A stretch of DNA of 64,000 nt from Ardenticatenales bacterium (GTDB taxonomy: Bacteria > Chloroflexota > Anaerolineae > Promineifilales > Promineifilaceae): positions 1 through 64,000 of the forward strand of contig JACKBM010000032.1 in NCBI GenBank assembly GCA_020634575.1, in the 5' to 3' direction. Each line of letters opens with the position of its first letter. The first letter of the stretch is position 1. Both the position numbers and the translations under genes were made by a program. Under the pieces are notes generated by a model that was given only the letters and a program-made list of their open reading frames with translations, did no database searches and was not told where the DNA came from. Of the stretch, positions 40,706-48,383 are shown in pieces.

Positions 40706-41542
40706 TCAACGACGGCGGCCGCTCATGCGGCGGGCCAGCATACGGGTGGCGCGGCGGACAGCGTCATCATCCCGCTCCGGGTCCAGCCGGGCGACCGGCG
40801 GCCGGCCGACCCGCTCCGCCTCGGCCAGCGCGTGGTGAATGAACAGCACATTGTGCTGCCGCATAAACTGCTCATGCGTCCCATCCGGATTATCGGCCAG
40901 GAACTGCTCTTTGGCGGCGGCAAATTTCTCTTTGACGTCCGTAATTTCGTCTTTGGGCAAATAGGCGGCAGTCGTGGAGAACTGTTGGTTCTCGCGCATC
41001 GGCACCACCCGGGCCAGGATCACTTCGCCCACATCGACGTTGCCGCGCCCATTGCTGGCGTAGACATCCAGCTCTTCGTCGGTCAAGTAGTCCCGCAGGT
41101 GCAGTGTCTGGCCATCGTAGCCGATTAGCTCATAGCCACCGGCCGGTGCCGCTTCCTGCCAGGCCGCCAGCAGCTCCCGCTGCGCCTCAGACAACTCGTC
41201 CGCCTGTTGCTCGGCGTACACATCGATCAGGCGCGGCTGGCCCTCATGCTGGTAGTCAAAAACAAACCAGTCGAAGAAGCGCAACGCCTCATTTTCCGCC
41301 ATCTCATCGGCATTTTCGATGGTGTACATCCCATTCCAATAATGGGCCAGGCCGGCAGCAAACGCCTCTTCATACTCTGCCCCACGGGCAAACTTCAGCA
41401 TATCCTGGCGTAGAAACTTCACCGCCATGGCATGAGCCACACGGGAGCGCTCCTTCTCCTTATCCTCAGCCATATGGCACTTCTTGTACTTCAGGCCACT
41501 ACCACAATAACACGGGTCATTCCGACCAACCTTCTCATCCAT
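40706..41542 (-). CDS. SEC-C motif protein
   Basis: A 278-residue cytosolic protein. The N-terminus is a zinc-binding SEC-C motif, GRNDPCYCGSGLKYKKCH (about 6-23), as at the end of SecA and in many uncharacterised proteins. The rest is a predominantly acidic helical domain (ENEALRFFDWFVFDYQHEG, DVYAEQQADELSEAQRELLA) that continues into a C-terminal basic tail RRATRMLARRMSGRRR. I chose the ATG at 41542, after AAGGTG; an earlier in-frame ATG at 41578 has less support. Function unknown; SEC-C proteins often bind ribosome- or nucleic-acid-related partners. Confidence 0.8.
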   Translation of the reverse strand: MDEKVGRNDPCYCGSGLKYKKCHMAEDKEKERSRVAHAMAVKFLRQDMLKFARGAEYEEAFAAGLAHYWNGMYTIENADEMAENEALRFFDWFVFDYQHEGQPRLIDVYAEQQADELSEAQRELLAAWQEAAPAGGYELIGYDGQTLHLRDYLTDEELDVYASNGRGNVDVGEVILARVVPMRENQQFSTTAAYLPKDEITDVKEKFAAAKEQFLADNPDGTHEQFMRQHNVLFIHHALAEAERVGRPPVARLDPERDDDAVRRATRMLARRMSGRRR

Positions 41543-41564
41543 AAGCACACCTTTTGGGAAGTAG

Positions 41565-41662
41565 CCACGGATTAACACAGATACTTCGCTGCTCTCAGCA
41601 CAAGTCTTACACGGATTCCTTTCTTCCAGAAAAATCCTGCCAAATCCGTGTTAATCCGTGGC
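41565..41662. repeat. Family D hairpin
   Basis: GCCACGGATTAACACAGAT (41565-41583) is inverted at 41644-41662 with one mismatch. It fills the gap between the SEC-C and HAD genes. A single copy is seen in the window. Confidence 0.85.
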
Positions 41663-41671
41663 AAAGACTCT

Positions 41672-42436
41672 TTATTTTTCGAGTTCGTCGAGGATGGGCA
41701 GGAGTTCTGTCATGCGCTCGACGGTGTGATCCGGCCGGATATCGTCCAGGTGACGATCCAGACCAGCCGGGAAATGAAACACAGAATGCATCCCCACATC
41801 ATTCGCGCCGGCAATATCATGCTGGGGCGAATCGCCCACAAACACAGCCCGTTCCGGCATCGTCTTAAGCAAACCAAGCATCCGCCAGAAAACGGCCGGG
41901 TGTGGCTTCAGCCAACCGGTCTCGCCGGACGTAATTGCCTCGTCCAGGTATTCGCCAAAGGCGAAGTAATCCAGTTCCGGCTGCCGCATCCACATCGGGA
42001 AATAGGCATTTGTCACCAGCCCCACCTTGTACCCGCGCTGCTTCAGCTCCTTCAGCACCGGGATCGTATCTGGGAAAATTGTGACCCCGTCCACGACACC
42101 CCAATCATAAGCCTTGAGCAACGCCGGCATATCCACCTCGTCGGCGACCACACCGGCCTGAAGCAAAGCAGAGCGCATCACGTGCAGGAAATTCGGGCTG
42201 CGCCAGCCGTTGTCCTTGGCCGTCCGCCAGGAATTCTCCGAATGATGGCTGAAGATCTGAAAGAACTCTGCCTGGCTGACCGGCACCAGGTGCCCAGCTG
42301 ATTGCAAATAATGATAGGCCCGGCCCACCTTCGGCTCATGGATTTCCAACCAATGTTTGGTCTGGTTCCGCCAATCAATCAGCGTATCATCCATGTCAAA
42401 AATCACAGCATCTATTTTCTTGTCATTGCGAGGCAT
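41672..42436 (-). CDS. HAD-superfamily phosphatase
   Basis: A 254-residue HAD hydrolase with helical cap (class I). Motif I is DAVIFDMDDTLIDW with Asp14 nucleophile and Asp16; motif II is VGLVTNAYF with Thr; motif III Lys in ETGWLKPHPAVFW; motif IV is VFVGDSPQHDIAGANDVG. The cap (about 25-110) is helical and includes a SQAEFFQIFSHHS segment. Small-molecule phosphatase is likely; substrate unknown. ATG 42436 chosen over an upstream TTG at 42448; GGGAAAG precedes it. Transcribed on the same strand as DUF368, 63 bases downstream of it. Confidence 0.9.
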   Translation of the reverse strand: MPRNDKKIDAVIFDMDDTLIDWRNQTKHWLEIHEPKVGRAYHYLQSAGHLVPVSQAEFFQIFSHHSENSWRTAKDNGWRSPNFLHVMRSALLQAGVVADEVDMPALLKAYDWGVVDGVTIFPDTIPVLKELKQRGYKVGLVTNAYFPMWMRQPELDYFAFGEYLDEAITSGETGWLKPHPAVFWRMLGLLKTMPERAVFVGDSPQHDIAGANDVGMHSVFHFPAGLDRHLDDIRPDHTVERMTELLPILDELEK

Positions 42437-42499
42437 ATTCTTTCCCAAATCATAAAGGCGCGGGATGTTACCGATTTAAGCAACCCGGCCCGCTACTTC

Positions 42500-43498
42500 T
42501 CAGCTATTTTCTTTGCGATTGGCCAGATAATCCAGTAACAGGACGGCCAGCGCCCCTGCCGCCATCAACCCAATCGCCAGGCCGATCTGCCCGGCCGAAT
42601 AATCTGTCAGCGCCGGCAGCACATTTTGCTGCACCACCGGGAATGGCTCCCCATGGCTATCCAGCATCGTCTCCAGGGTCACCTTCCACGGCCAGATCTT
42701 GCGCAGGCTACCAATCATCAGTCCGGTCAGGATGGCAACCGTCATATTGTGGTATCGCTTGAACAGCCAGCTAAACAGTTGGGCAAAGGTCACAATCCCG
42801 ACCGCCGCGCCGGCCCCGACCGAAACGATGGTCGTCAGGGCATCGCCACTGAAATTGCCATCGGTCAGCTGGTTGACCGCCCCCAGCACAAATTGGTATT
42901 TCCCCAACAAAACCAGCACAAAAGCACCGGAAACGCCCGGCAACACCATGGCACAGATCGCCAGCGCCCCACTCAGGAAGAGAAACCAGGCCGCATTCGG
43001 CGTCTGCGCCGGCACCAACCCCACCAGGATGAAGGCGCCCAGCGCCGCCAGAGCCAGCATCCCAATGACCAGTGGTGTCCATTCTTCCACCCGTCGGGCC
43101 ACCAGCACCACGCTGGCCAGCACCAGGCCAAAGAAGAAGCTCCACAGATAAACCGGCTGGTTCAGCAGGAGATATTCCAGCCCACGTGACAATGTCAGGA
43201 TAGAAATGCCAATCCCTGTAGCCACAGCGACCAGAAATGGCCAGTTGAGCAACCGCTCCGCCTGCCGGATGTTGAACGATGTTACCGCCTTGAGAAAATC
43301 CCGATCGCCAACCTTCTTAATGGAATTGATCAGCTCTTCATAAATGCCGAGGATGAACGCCATCGTCCCGCCGGAAACGCCTGGGACAATGTCAGAGGCG
43401 CCCATCGCCATGCCCCGGAGCACCAGGCCGAGGTATTGTTGCGGCGTCCTTGCCTTGCGGCTCCCGTCAGCCGCCGGTTCAGCTTTGGTTTTTACCAT
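42500..43498 (-). CDS. DUF368 undecaprenyl-phosphate translocase (PopT family)
   Basis: A 332-residue protein with about nine membrane helices. The diagnostic GASDIVPGVSGGTMAFILGIYE near the N-terminus and CAMVLPGVSGAFVLVLLGKYQ in mid-sequence are the paired inverted-repeat signatures of DUF368. Members of this family (PopT) were shown to recycle undecaprenyl phosphate across the membrane, alongside DedA proteins. Such recycling would supply the lipid-linked glycan genes 10 kb away, although no direct link is visible. It diverges from kptA. Confidence 0.9.
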   Translation of the reverse strand: MVKTKAEPAADGSRKARTPQQYLGLVLRGMAMGASDIVPGVSGGTMAFILGIYEELINSIKKVGDRDFLKAVTSFNIRQAERLLNWPFLVAVATGIGISILTLSRGLEYLLLNQPVYLWSFFFGLVLASVVLVARRVEEWTPLVIGMLALAALGAFILVGLVPAQTPNAAWFLFLSGALAICAMVLPGVSGAFVLVLLGKYQFVLGAVNQLTDGNFSGDALTTIVSVGAGAAVGIVTFAQLFSWLFKRYHNMTVAILTGLMIGSLRKIWPWKVTLETMLDSHGEPFPVVQQNVLPALTDYSAGQIGLAIGLMAAGALAVLLLDYLANRKENS

Positions 43499-43707
43499 TA
43501 CTGTTATCTCTCATTCAGCCAGTCAGGTTGGGGAAGCGGGGCCATTCTGGTCCCTTTTGCAGGATGTTGCCGGCTGCGAATTTGTGTAGGTCGTGTCAAT
43601 AATCAAAGGGCGAAATTATAGCACAGTTAGCAGCCCAACTCGCCCCCTTCATGCAGCATAATGGAAATGACCGGCCGGTCCTATGGGTAAATGCGGCCAT
43701 CAGCCGG

Positions 43708-43736
43708 ATGACACCGTCTCACCGCTCTTTTATAAT
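43708..43736 (+). promoter_or_regulatory. Promoter of kptA giving a leaderless message
   Basis: ATGACA (43708-43713, five of six consensus), a 17-base spacer and TATAAT (43731-43736), only eight bases before the kptA ATG. The start point would be at or next to the start codon, with no room for a Shine-Dalgarno. Confidence 0.7.
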
Positions 43737-43744
43737 GCTCCTGT

Positions 43745-44305
43745 ATGACAGACCCAAAAGAACGACGCCGGCTCAGCAAATTCCTCAGCCTGGTCCTGCG
43801 CCACAAGCCGGAAACAGTCGGGCTGGTGCTGGAGCCAGGCGGCTGGCTGCCGATTGATGATCTCATCGCCGGCGCCCGCGCTCAGGGCGTCCCGCTTGAC
43901 CGGCCAACCCTGCTCCAGATCGTCGCCGAAAACGACAAACGCCGTTTTGCCCTCAACGGCGATCAGACGAAGATCCGCGCCAGCCAGGGGCACTCCGTTC
44001 CTATCGATCTGGGCCTGATGCCCCAGCAGCCGCCGCCGCTTCTCTACCACGGCACCGCCACCCGCTTTCTGGATTCCATCAAAATCCAGGGACTTTTACC
44101 CCAGGGGCGCAACCACGTGCACCTGTCCCGGGACCAGGAGACAGCCCGCGCCGTCGGCCAGCGCTACGGCAAGCCAGTCATCCTGACGATCGACGCCGCC
44201 ACCATGTATGACAACGGCCACGCGTTTCTGGTATCCGCCAACGGCGTCTGGCTGACATTGCATGTGCCGGTCGCGTTCATCGATTTCCCCCGAACGGCCC
44301 CGTAG
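43745..44305 (+). CDS. kptA: RNA 2'-phosphotransferase
   Basis: A 186-residue KptA/Tpt1 enzyme that removes an internal 2'-phosphate from RNA, transferring it to NAD+. Seen: RLSKFLSLVLRHKPETVGL with its essential Arg, the RASQGHSVPID region with the Gly-His-Ser motif, YHGTATRFLDSI with the NAD-binding His-Gly-Thr, and HLSRDQETARAVGQRYGKP. Length matches the E. coli protein. Bacteria lack the splicing pathway that makes its known substrate, so the role is unclear; 2'-phosphate repair is proposed. The start follows TATAAT by eight bases. A perfect 22-bp palindrome begins at the last base of its stop codon. Confidence 0.95.
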   Translation: MTDPKERRRLSKFLSLVLRHKPETVGLVLEPGGWLPIDDLIAGARAQGVPLDRPTLLQIVAENDKRRFALNGDQTKIRASQGHSVPIDLGLMPQQPPPLLYHGTATRFLDSIKIQGLLPQGRNHVHLSRDQETARAVGQRYGKPVILTIDAATMYDNGHAFLVSANGVWLTLHVPVAFIDFPRTAP

Positions 44306-44326
44306 AGACGCCCCGCGGGGCGTCTC
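44305..44326. repeat. Perfect palindrome, family E
   Basis: GAGACGCCCCG is followed directly by CGGGGCGTCTC. It overlaps the last base of the kptA stop codon. Confidence 0.85.
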
Positions 44327-44477
44327 CCGCAGCGACAGCCAGACCAGGCGTCATCAGGCAGCGTCAACCCATAGCCCGCAAGCGATGTGCGCCAGCAGTG
44401 TGGTTGGCGGGAGAGGCCGGGTGTCATGGCCGGCAGGAGGCGCCTGGGGTGTTGCCAGGGGGAGAGGTGGTTGGGTG

Positions 44478-44550
44478 CGAGACGCGCCAGCGGCATGGCC
44501 GGCGGGAGACGCGGGTGAGCGGGAGACGCGCCAGCGGCGCGTCTTTACGG
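44478..44550. repeat. Family E cluster
   Basis: Three successive GAGACGCG-type words, the last being GAGACGCGCC-AGC-GGCGCGTC followed by TTTACGGG. Located downstream of the minus-strand gene's stop codon at 44559. Confidence 0.6.
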
Positions 44551-44558
44551 GTGGGGTG

Positions 44559-45242
44559 TTACTCCTCCTCGGTGGCGGCGGCTTCTTGTTGGGCGCGTTG
44601 CCAGAGGCTGTGTTCGGTCTCGTAGATGAGGCGATAGCGGTCGCTGAGTTTGTCCCAGTAGTCGCTGTACTCGGACCAGCGCCGGCCGATCAGGCTGGCC
44701 TGGTCGCTGAGCATATCGTCTTCCTCTTTGCGCCGGGCCACGCGCCAGAGGCTGCGCAGGATGTGATGGCTGTTGCCAACCACCTGCTGGGCCAGCTGGA
44801 TGACGGGGCTGGTCTCGACATCGGTCAACGTCCGGTTGAGGGCAGCGCGGGCCACGAAGACCGGCCGGTCATCCCCCAAATACCCATTGGCCAGCATAAA
44901 ATCGATCAGAAAGGCCCGGTGCCAATAGTAACTCAGCTTGTCAGTTGCCTCTTTGATGGTGAGAAAGTAGAGGATCTTGCGGGAGATTTTGACCAGCAGG
45001 TTGAATAGCTGTTTGAAGGGCCAGAGGAGGCAACCGGCCGGTGTACAACCGTCGCCATCCCCCAGCGCCTTCAGCGTCTCCGGCGACACCGCCCGGTTAC
45101 GCACCCTGGCGATAACCCGCGGCATCCGCCGGCGAAAAAACTCCTCAAACAGCGCATCGACAATCGGGATCGGAATCAGCACCGCTAACCCGGCAAACGT
45201 CGCATCCGCATAAAGCCGCCAATCAAAACGCTGCATAGGCAT
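44559..45242 (-). CDS. Conserved hypothetical protein with N-terminal hydrophobic segment
   Basis: A 227-residue protein, unrecognised. The N-terminal part has one probable membrane or amphipathic stretch (FAGLAVLIPIPIVDALFEEFF), followed by a basic RRRMPRVIARVRNR region, two Cys in DGCTPAGCLLWPF (about 70), then a mostly helical region (WHRAFLIDFMLANGYLG, VARAALNRTLTDVETSPVIQ) and a charged tail. A mid-sequence Asp/Glu/Arg-rich helix (RVARRKEEDDMLSD) could be a coiled coil. The ATG at 45242 is chosen over the TTG at 45254; another ATG at 45236 is as likely. Downstream are family E hairpins. Confidence 0.65.
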   Translation of the reverse strand: MPMQRFDWRLYADATFAGLAVLIPIPIVDALFEEFFRRRMPRVIARVRNRAVSPETLKALGDGDGCTPAGCLLWPFKQLFNLLVKISRKILYFLTIKEATDKLSYYWHRAFLIDFMLANGYLGDDRPVFVARAALNRTLTDVETSPVIQLAQQVVGNSHHILRSLWRVARRKEEDDMLSDQASLIGRRWSEYSDYWDKLSDRYRLIYETEHSLWQRAQQEAAATEEE

Positions 45243-45264
45243 CCAAAGTCCCAATACCTTTACG

Positions 45265-45334
45265 TGTCATGCCGAGCGCAGCGAGGCAACTCCCGCGCTA
45301 CCCCCATTTGTCAAGCCGAGCAAAGCGAGGCTAC
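45265..45334. repeat. Two family C repeats
   Basis: TGTCATGCCGAGCGCAGCGA (45265 on) and TGTCAAGCCGAGCAAAGCGA (45309 on), the second overlapping the stop codon of the acyl-CoA dehydrogenase gene. Confidence 0.6.
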
Positions 45335-46509
45335 CGGAACAGCTCACGCACCACAATATTGCGCTGAATCTGGCTCGTACCCTCGTAGATCTGATAGATC
45401 TTGACGTCACGCATCAACTTCTCCACCGGATACTCGGACATGTAGCCATAGCCGCCAAACACCTGCACCGCATCCGTCGTCACCTTCATGGCGATGTCAG
45501 CCGCATACGCCTTGGCGAAGGCGGAGGTCGTGGTATTGCGCACGCCGGCGTCCACTTCCCAGGCTGCCTTCCAGACCAGCATCCGGGCCGCTTCCACCTG
45601 CATCGCCATGTCGGCGATCATGTGACCGATGGCCTGGTGCTGCCAGATCGGCTTGCCCATCGTGGTGCGCTCTTTGGCATATTTGACCGCTTCGTCCAGC
45701 GCCCGCTGGGCCACGCCGACAGCGCCGGCAGCCGTGGGTGGGCGGCTCTTGTCAAACACCTTCATCGCCGTCAGAAAGCCAGTGCCTTCCTCGCCCAGCA
45801 TATATTCGGCCGGGACGCGCACATCGTCAAAGCTTACTGGCGCCGTGTCAGAAGCGTGCTGCCCCATCTTGGCAAACGGCTTGCCCACGCTCACCCCTTC
45901 CCAATCCCGGTGCACGACAAAAAAGCTCATGCCCCGGTACCGCTCGCGCCGGTCATCCTGCAACGACGGCGAGGTGTATGCCAGCACGGTGTAAAAATCA
46001 GCGTTGGTGGCGTTGGTGATAAAGGTCTTGCTGCCGCGTAAAATGAAGCTGTCGCCATCCCGCACGGCCACCGTTTTCAGGCCGGCCACATCAGAACCCG
46101 CTTCCGGCTCCGTCACACAATAGGCGCAGAGCTGGCCATCAACCATCCGCTGGCTGTACTCCTGCTTCTGGTCTTCATTGCCGGCAATCAGGATGGGCAA
46201 CATGCCCAACCCGTTAGCGCCCAACGCCGTCGATACGCCAGAACAGCCCCAGGCCAGTTGCTCGCCCACGATGCATTCGTCCAGCAGGCTGAGCCCCAGA
46301 CCGCCGTATTTCTCCGGGATATTTTGCGTCGTCAACCCAAGTTCTTGCGCCTTTTTAATCAGCGGCCAGGGATATTCATGGGTTTTGTCGTAATGTTCCG
46401 CGTTCGGGGCGATTTCGTTACGGGCAAAATCGCGCGCCAGGTCACGGATCATCTCTTGCTCTTCCGTCAGCTTAAAACCGACCCCTGCGGGCATGGTCAT
46501 GACGCTCAT
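45331..46509 (-). CDS. Acyl-CoA dehydrogenase
   Basis: A 392-residue flavoenzyme that introduces a 2,3-double bond into an acyl-CoA and passes electrons to ETF. Seen: [21 protein letters not shown], the FAD/substrate motif [30 protein letters not shown], the mid-domain [40 protein letters not shown] and the catalytic Glu in YEGTSQIQR near the C-terminus. Its length and motifs suit the short- to branched-chain group. Its ATG overlaps the PRC-barrel gene by four bases, so they are co-translated. The chain preference is not readable. Confidence 0.95.
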   Translation of the reverse strand: MSVMTMPAGVGFKLTEEQEMIRDLARDFARNEIAPNAEHYDKTHEYPWPLIKKAQELGLTTQNIPEKYGGLGLSLLDECIVGEQLAWGCSGVSTALGANGLGMLPILIAGNEDQKQEYSQRMVDGQLCAYCVTEPEAGSDVAGLKTVAVRDGDSFILRGSKTFITNATNADFYTVLAYTSPSLQDDRRERYRGMSFFVVHRDWEGVSVGKPFAKMGQHASDTAPVSFDDVRVPAEYMLGEEGTGFLTAMKVFDKSRPPTAAGAVGVAQRALDEAVKYAKERTTMGKPIWQHQAIGHMIADMAMQVEAARMLVWKAAWEVDAGVRNTTTSAFAKAYAADIAMKVTTDAVQVFGGYGYMSEYPVEKLMRDVKIYQIYEGTSQIQRNIVVRELFR

Positions 46510-47051
46510 TCTTCACTCTCCTTACTGGTGAGATCCAGATTATCCGGCCGGTCCTGTTCAGCGCGCTCCATGTTGACGGTCATCACGCCATCAGTCAGGC
46601 CGACATCAATAACGGCACTGTGCATCACCCCACGGTTCTCCTTGATCGGCCCCTCCACATAGACAGCCGACAGGCCAAAGCCAACAATGCGCGAGCTATC
46701 CGCCAGCAGAATATCACCCACCAGCCCGACCCGCGTCCCGCCCGGTGTATTGACCGGCCGGCCCCGCAGCTCATCCAGACGTAACCACTCTTTGGCCTCT
46801 GGATGGGCATCTTCATCAACCAGCGAGCTGGATTTCTTTACCAGGATCGCGTCGATGCCCAGAATCTGAACATCACTCAATGGGATCAGTTGGGTTTTAC
46901 GCTTGAGCAGCCCTTTGCGGCCCATGAACAGGCCCACAATTCGCGTCAACTCCCGGTCCAGCAGCAGCCCCTTCAGGTTCCCCAGAAAGCGGCCCTCATT
47001 CAGGGAAATAATCGGTTTATCTATCAGTTCCTGACCGGGTCTTAGCTTCAT
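46506..47051 (-). CDS. PRC-barrel domain protein with two barrels
   Basis: A 181-residue soluble protein. First PRC-barrel at 1-75 ([20 protein letters not shown], then [19 protein letters not shown]) and a second at about 88-165 ([32 protein letters not shown]). PRC-barrels occur in photosynthetic reaction-centre H subunits and RimM and commonly bind proteins or rRNA. The gene overlaps the acyl-CoA dehydrogenase start by four bases, an unusual pairing. The acidic C-terminus DLTSKESEE ends the chain. No membrane segment. Confidence 0.85.
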   Translation of the reverse strand: MKLRPGQELIDKPIISLNEGRFLGNLKGLLLDRELTRIVGLFMGRKGLLKRKTQLIPLSDVQILGIDAILVKKSSSLVDEDAHPEAKEWLRLDELRGRPVNTPGGTRVGLVGDILLADSSRIVGFGLSAVYVEGPIKENRGVMHSAVIDVGLTDGVMTVNMERAEQDRPDNLDLTSKESEE

Positions 47052-47098
47052 AAATTGTGGCTCTATGGTTTATGGCGCAGTGCGTCAAATCATTATAA

Positions 47099-48298
47099 TC
47101 AGTTCACCGAGGCTTGTAAAGAAACCCACCGGACCCGACCAAGCACAAAGAAAAACGTCAACAGCCCCAGGGCGACAGCGCCCAGGACCACCCACATCAT
47201 GGCCGAACCGCCCCGAGTATCAAACATAAGCCCCATCAACCAGGGCACGAGCATCGCCCCAACGGCAGTAACGGCAAACAACGCCCCATTGATCTGCCCG
47301 GTCAGACGGAGATGCTTGCCGACAAAAGCCATCAAAACCGGGAAAGTTGACGCCAGAAAGAGGCCCAATCCCGCCGTACCAAACGTCAGTGCCGTCAGCG
47401 AGTCAGGCCAGAGTAAGAGGATAGTCAGACTGGCCAGCGAGCCCGCGTAATTCACCAGCAGCAGTTGCCGGTTGGCAAAGCGCACAGCCAGGGGGATGGC
47501 CAGCATGCGGCCTACCGTAAACAGCCCATAGAAGCTGGCGTTAATACGGCCAGCTGCGGCCTCACTCGCCCCGGCTGCCTCGATTATGTATGTATAAATC
47601 CAGCCGCCGAAGCCAACCTCGACGCCGACATAGAGGAGGAACATCAGGGCCAGTAGCAGGAGCAAGGGCCAATCCACAGCGGGCTTGTCCCCGGCAGCGG
47701 CCCTTTCGTCGACGGGCACAGCCGGGCTGGCCACGAAGAGAATACCGGCCGCAATGATAAGCGCCAGGGCCGCCACGAGATAAAAGGTGGGATGGATCCG
47801 GCCGGTCCGCAACAGCAACGCGGTAAACACCAGCGGCGCCACAAAGGAGCCAATCCCATTGACAAAATGCATCCCGTTCAGCCAGGGGCCAACCCGTTCC
47901 GCCTGCACCCAGATCAGCAGGGTGTTACAGCCCACCATCAGGTGACTGGTGCTAAAACCAATCACAAACATCAACAGATTCAGCTGCCAGAACTGGGTGG
48001 CCAGCGGCGTCAGCACCGTGGCCAGCGCCGTCACCAGCAGCGCTACGGCCATGGCTGGATGGCCCCGTAGCCGGTCATACATCCGTCCCCCGGCCAATGA
48101 GCCCAGCAAAAAGCCGATCCCCCGCGTGGTGAAGAACACACCGGTCTCCCCCGGCGACACCCCACTGTTCTCCGCCAGCGTCGGCAATGCCGGCCCCAAC
48201 ACCGCTGAGACCACGCCAAACATAAAAAAGGCTGCGTAATAACCAATCGTAGGCGATAACTTGGCCCGATTGGCCAACTCCAATGACAACTTATCCAT
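47099..48298 (-). CDS. MFS transporter (MFSD4/NaGLT1-like)
   Basis: A 399-residue permease with about 12 membrane helices in the standard 6+6 layout. The N-terminal half shows GYYAAFFMFGVVSAVLGPALPTLAE and the loop 2-3 motif GSLAGGRMYDRLRGHP. GFSTSHLMVGCNTLLIWVQ and FVNGIGSFVAPLVFTALLL resemble the FucP/NaGLT1/MFSD4 sugar-transporter branch; VGFGGWIYTYIIEAAG follows the central loop. Substrate not assignable. It starts 64 bases before a family F repeat and lies downstream of the SARP regulator on the same strand. Confidence 0.85.
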   Translation of the reverse strand: MDKLSLELANRAKLSPTIGYYAAFFMFGVVSAVLGPALPTLAENSGVSPGETGVFFTTRGIGFLLGSLAGGRMYDRLRGHPAMAVALLVTALATVLTPLATQFWQLNLLMFVIGFSTSHLMVGCNTLLIWVQAERVGPWLNGMHFVNGIGSFVAPLVFTALLLRTGRIHPTFYLVAALALIIAAGILFVASPAVPVDERAAAGDKPAVDWPLLLLLALMFLLYVGVEVGFGGWIYTYIIEAAGASEAAAGRINASFYGLFTVGRMLAIPLAVRFANRQLLLVNYAGSLASLTILLLWPDSLTALTFGTAGLGLFLASTFPVLMAFVGKHLRLTGQINGALFAVTAVGAMLVPWLMGLMFDTRGGSAMMWVVLGAVALGLLTFFFVLGRVRWVSLQASVN

Positions 48299-48340
48299 CC
48301 CGCCAATGATAACGCGAGACTGTCCGGAGCGGCATCACCA

Positions 48341-48383
48341 ACCTGTCAGGTTGGGGGACCTGTCAGGTTGGGGGGACCTGTCG
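48341..48383. repeat. Family F variant repeats at the 3' end of the SARP gene
   Basis: ACCTGTCAGGT at 48341-48351 and 48358-48368, with a third partial ACCTGTCG at 48376. The units are 17-18 bases apart and separated by TGGGGG, as in the RAYT arrays but with C-to-T and G-to-A compensating changes. They encode the last residues (QVPPT) and stop codon of the adjacent gene. Confidence 0.8.
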
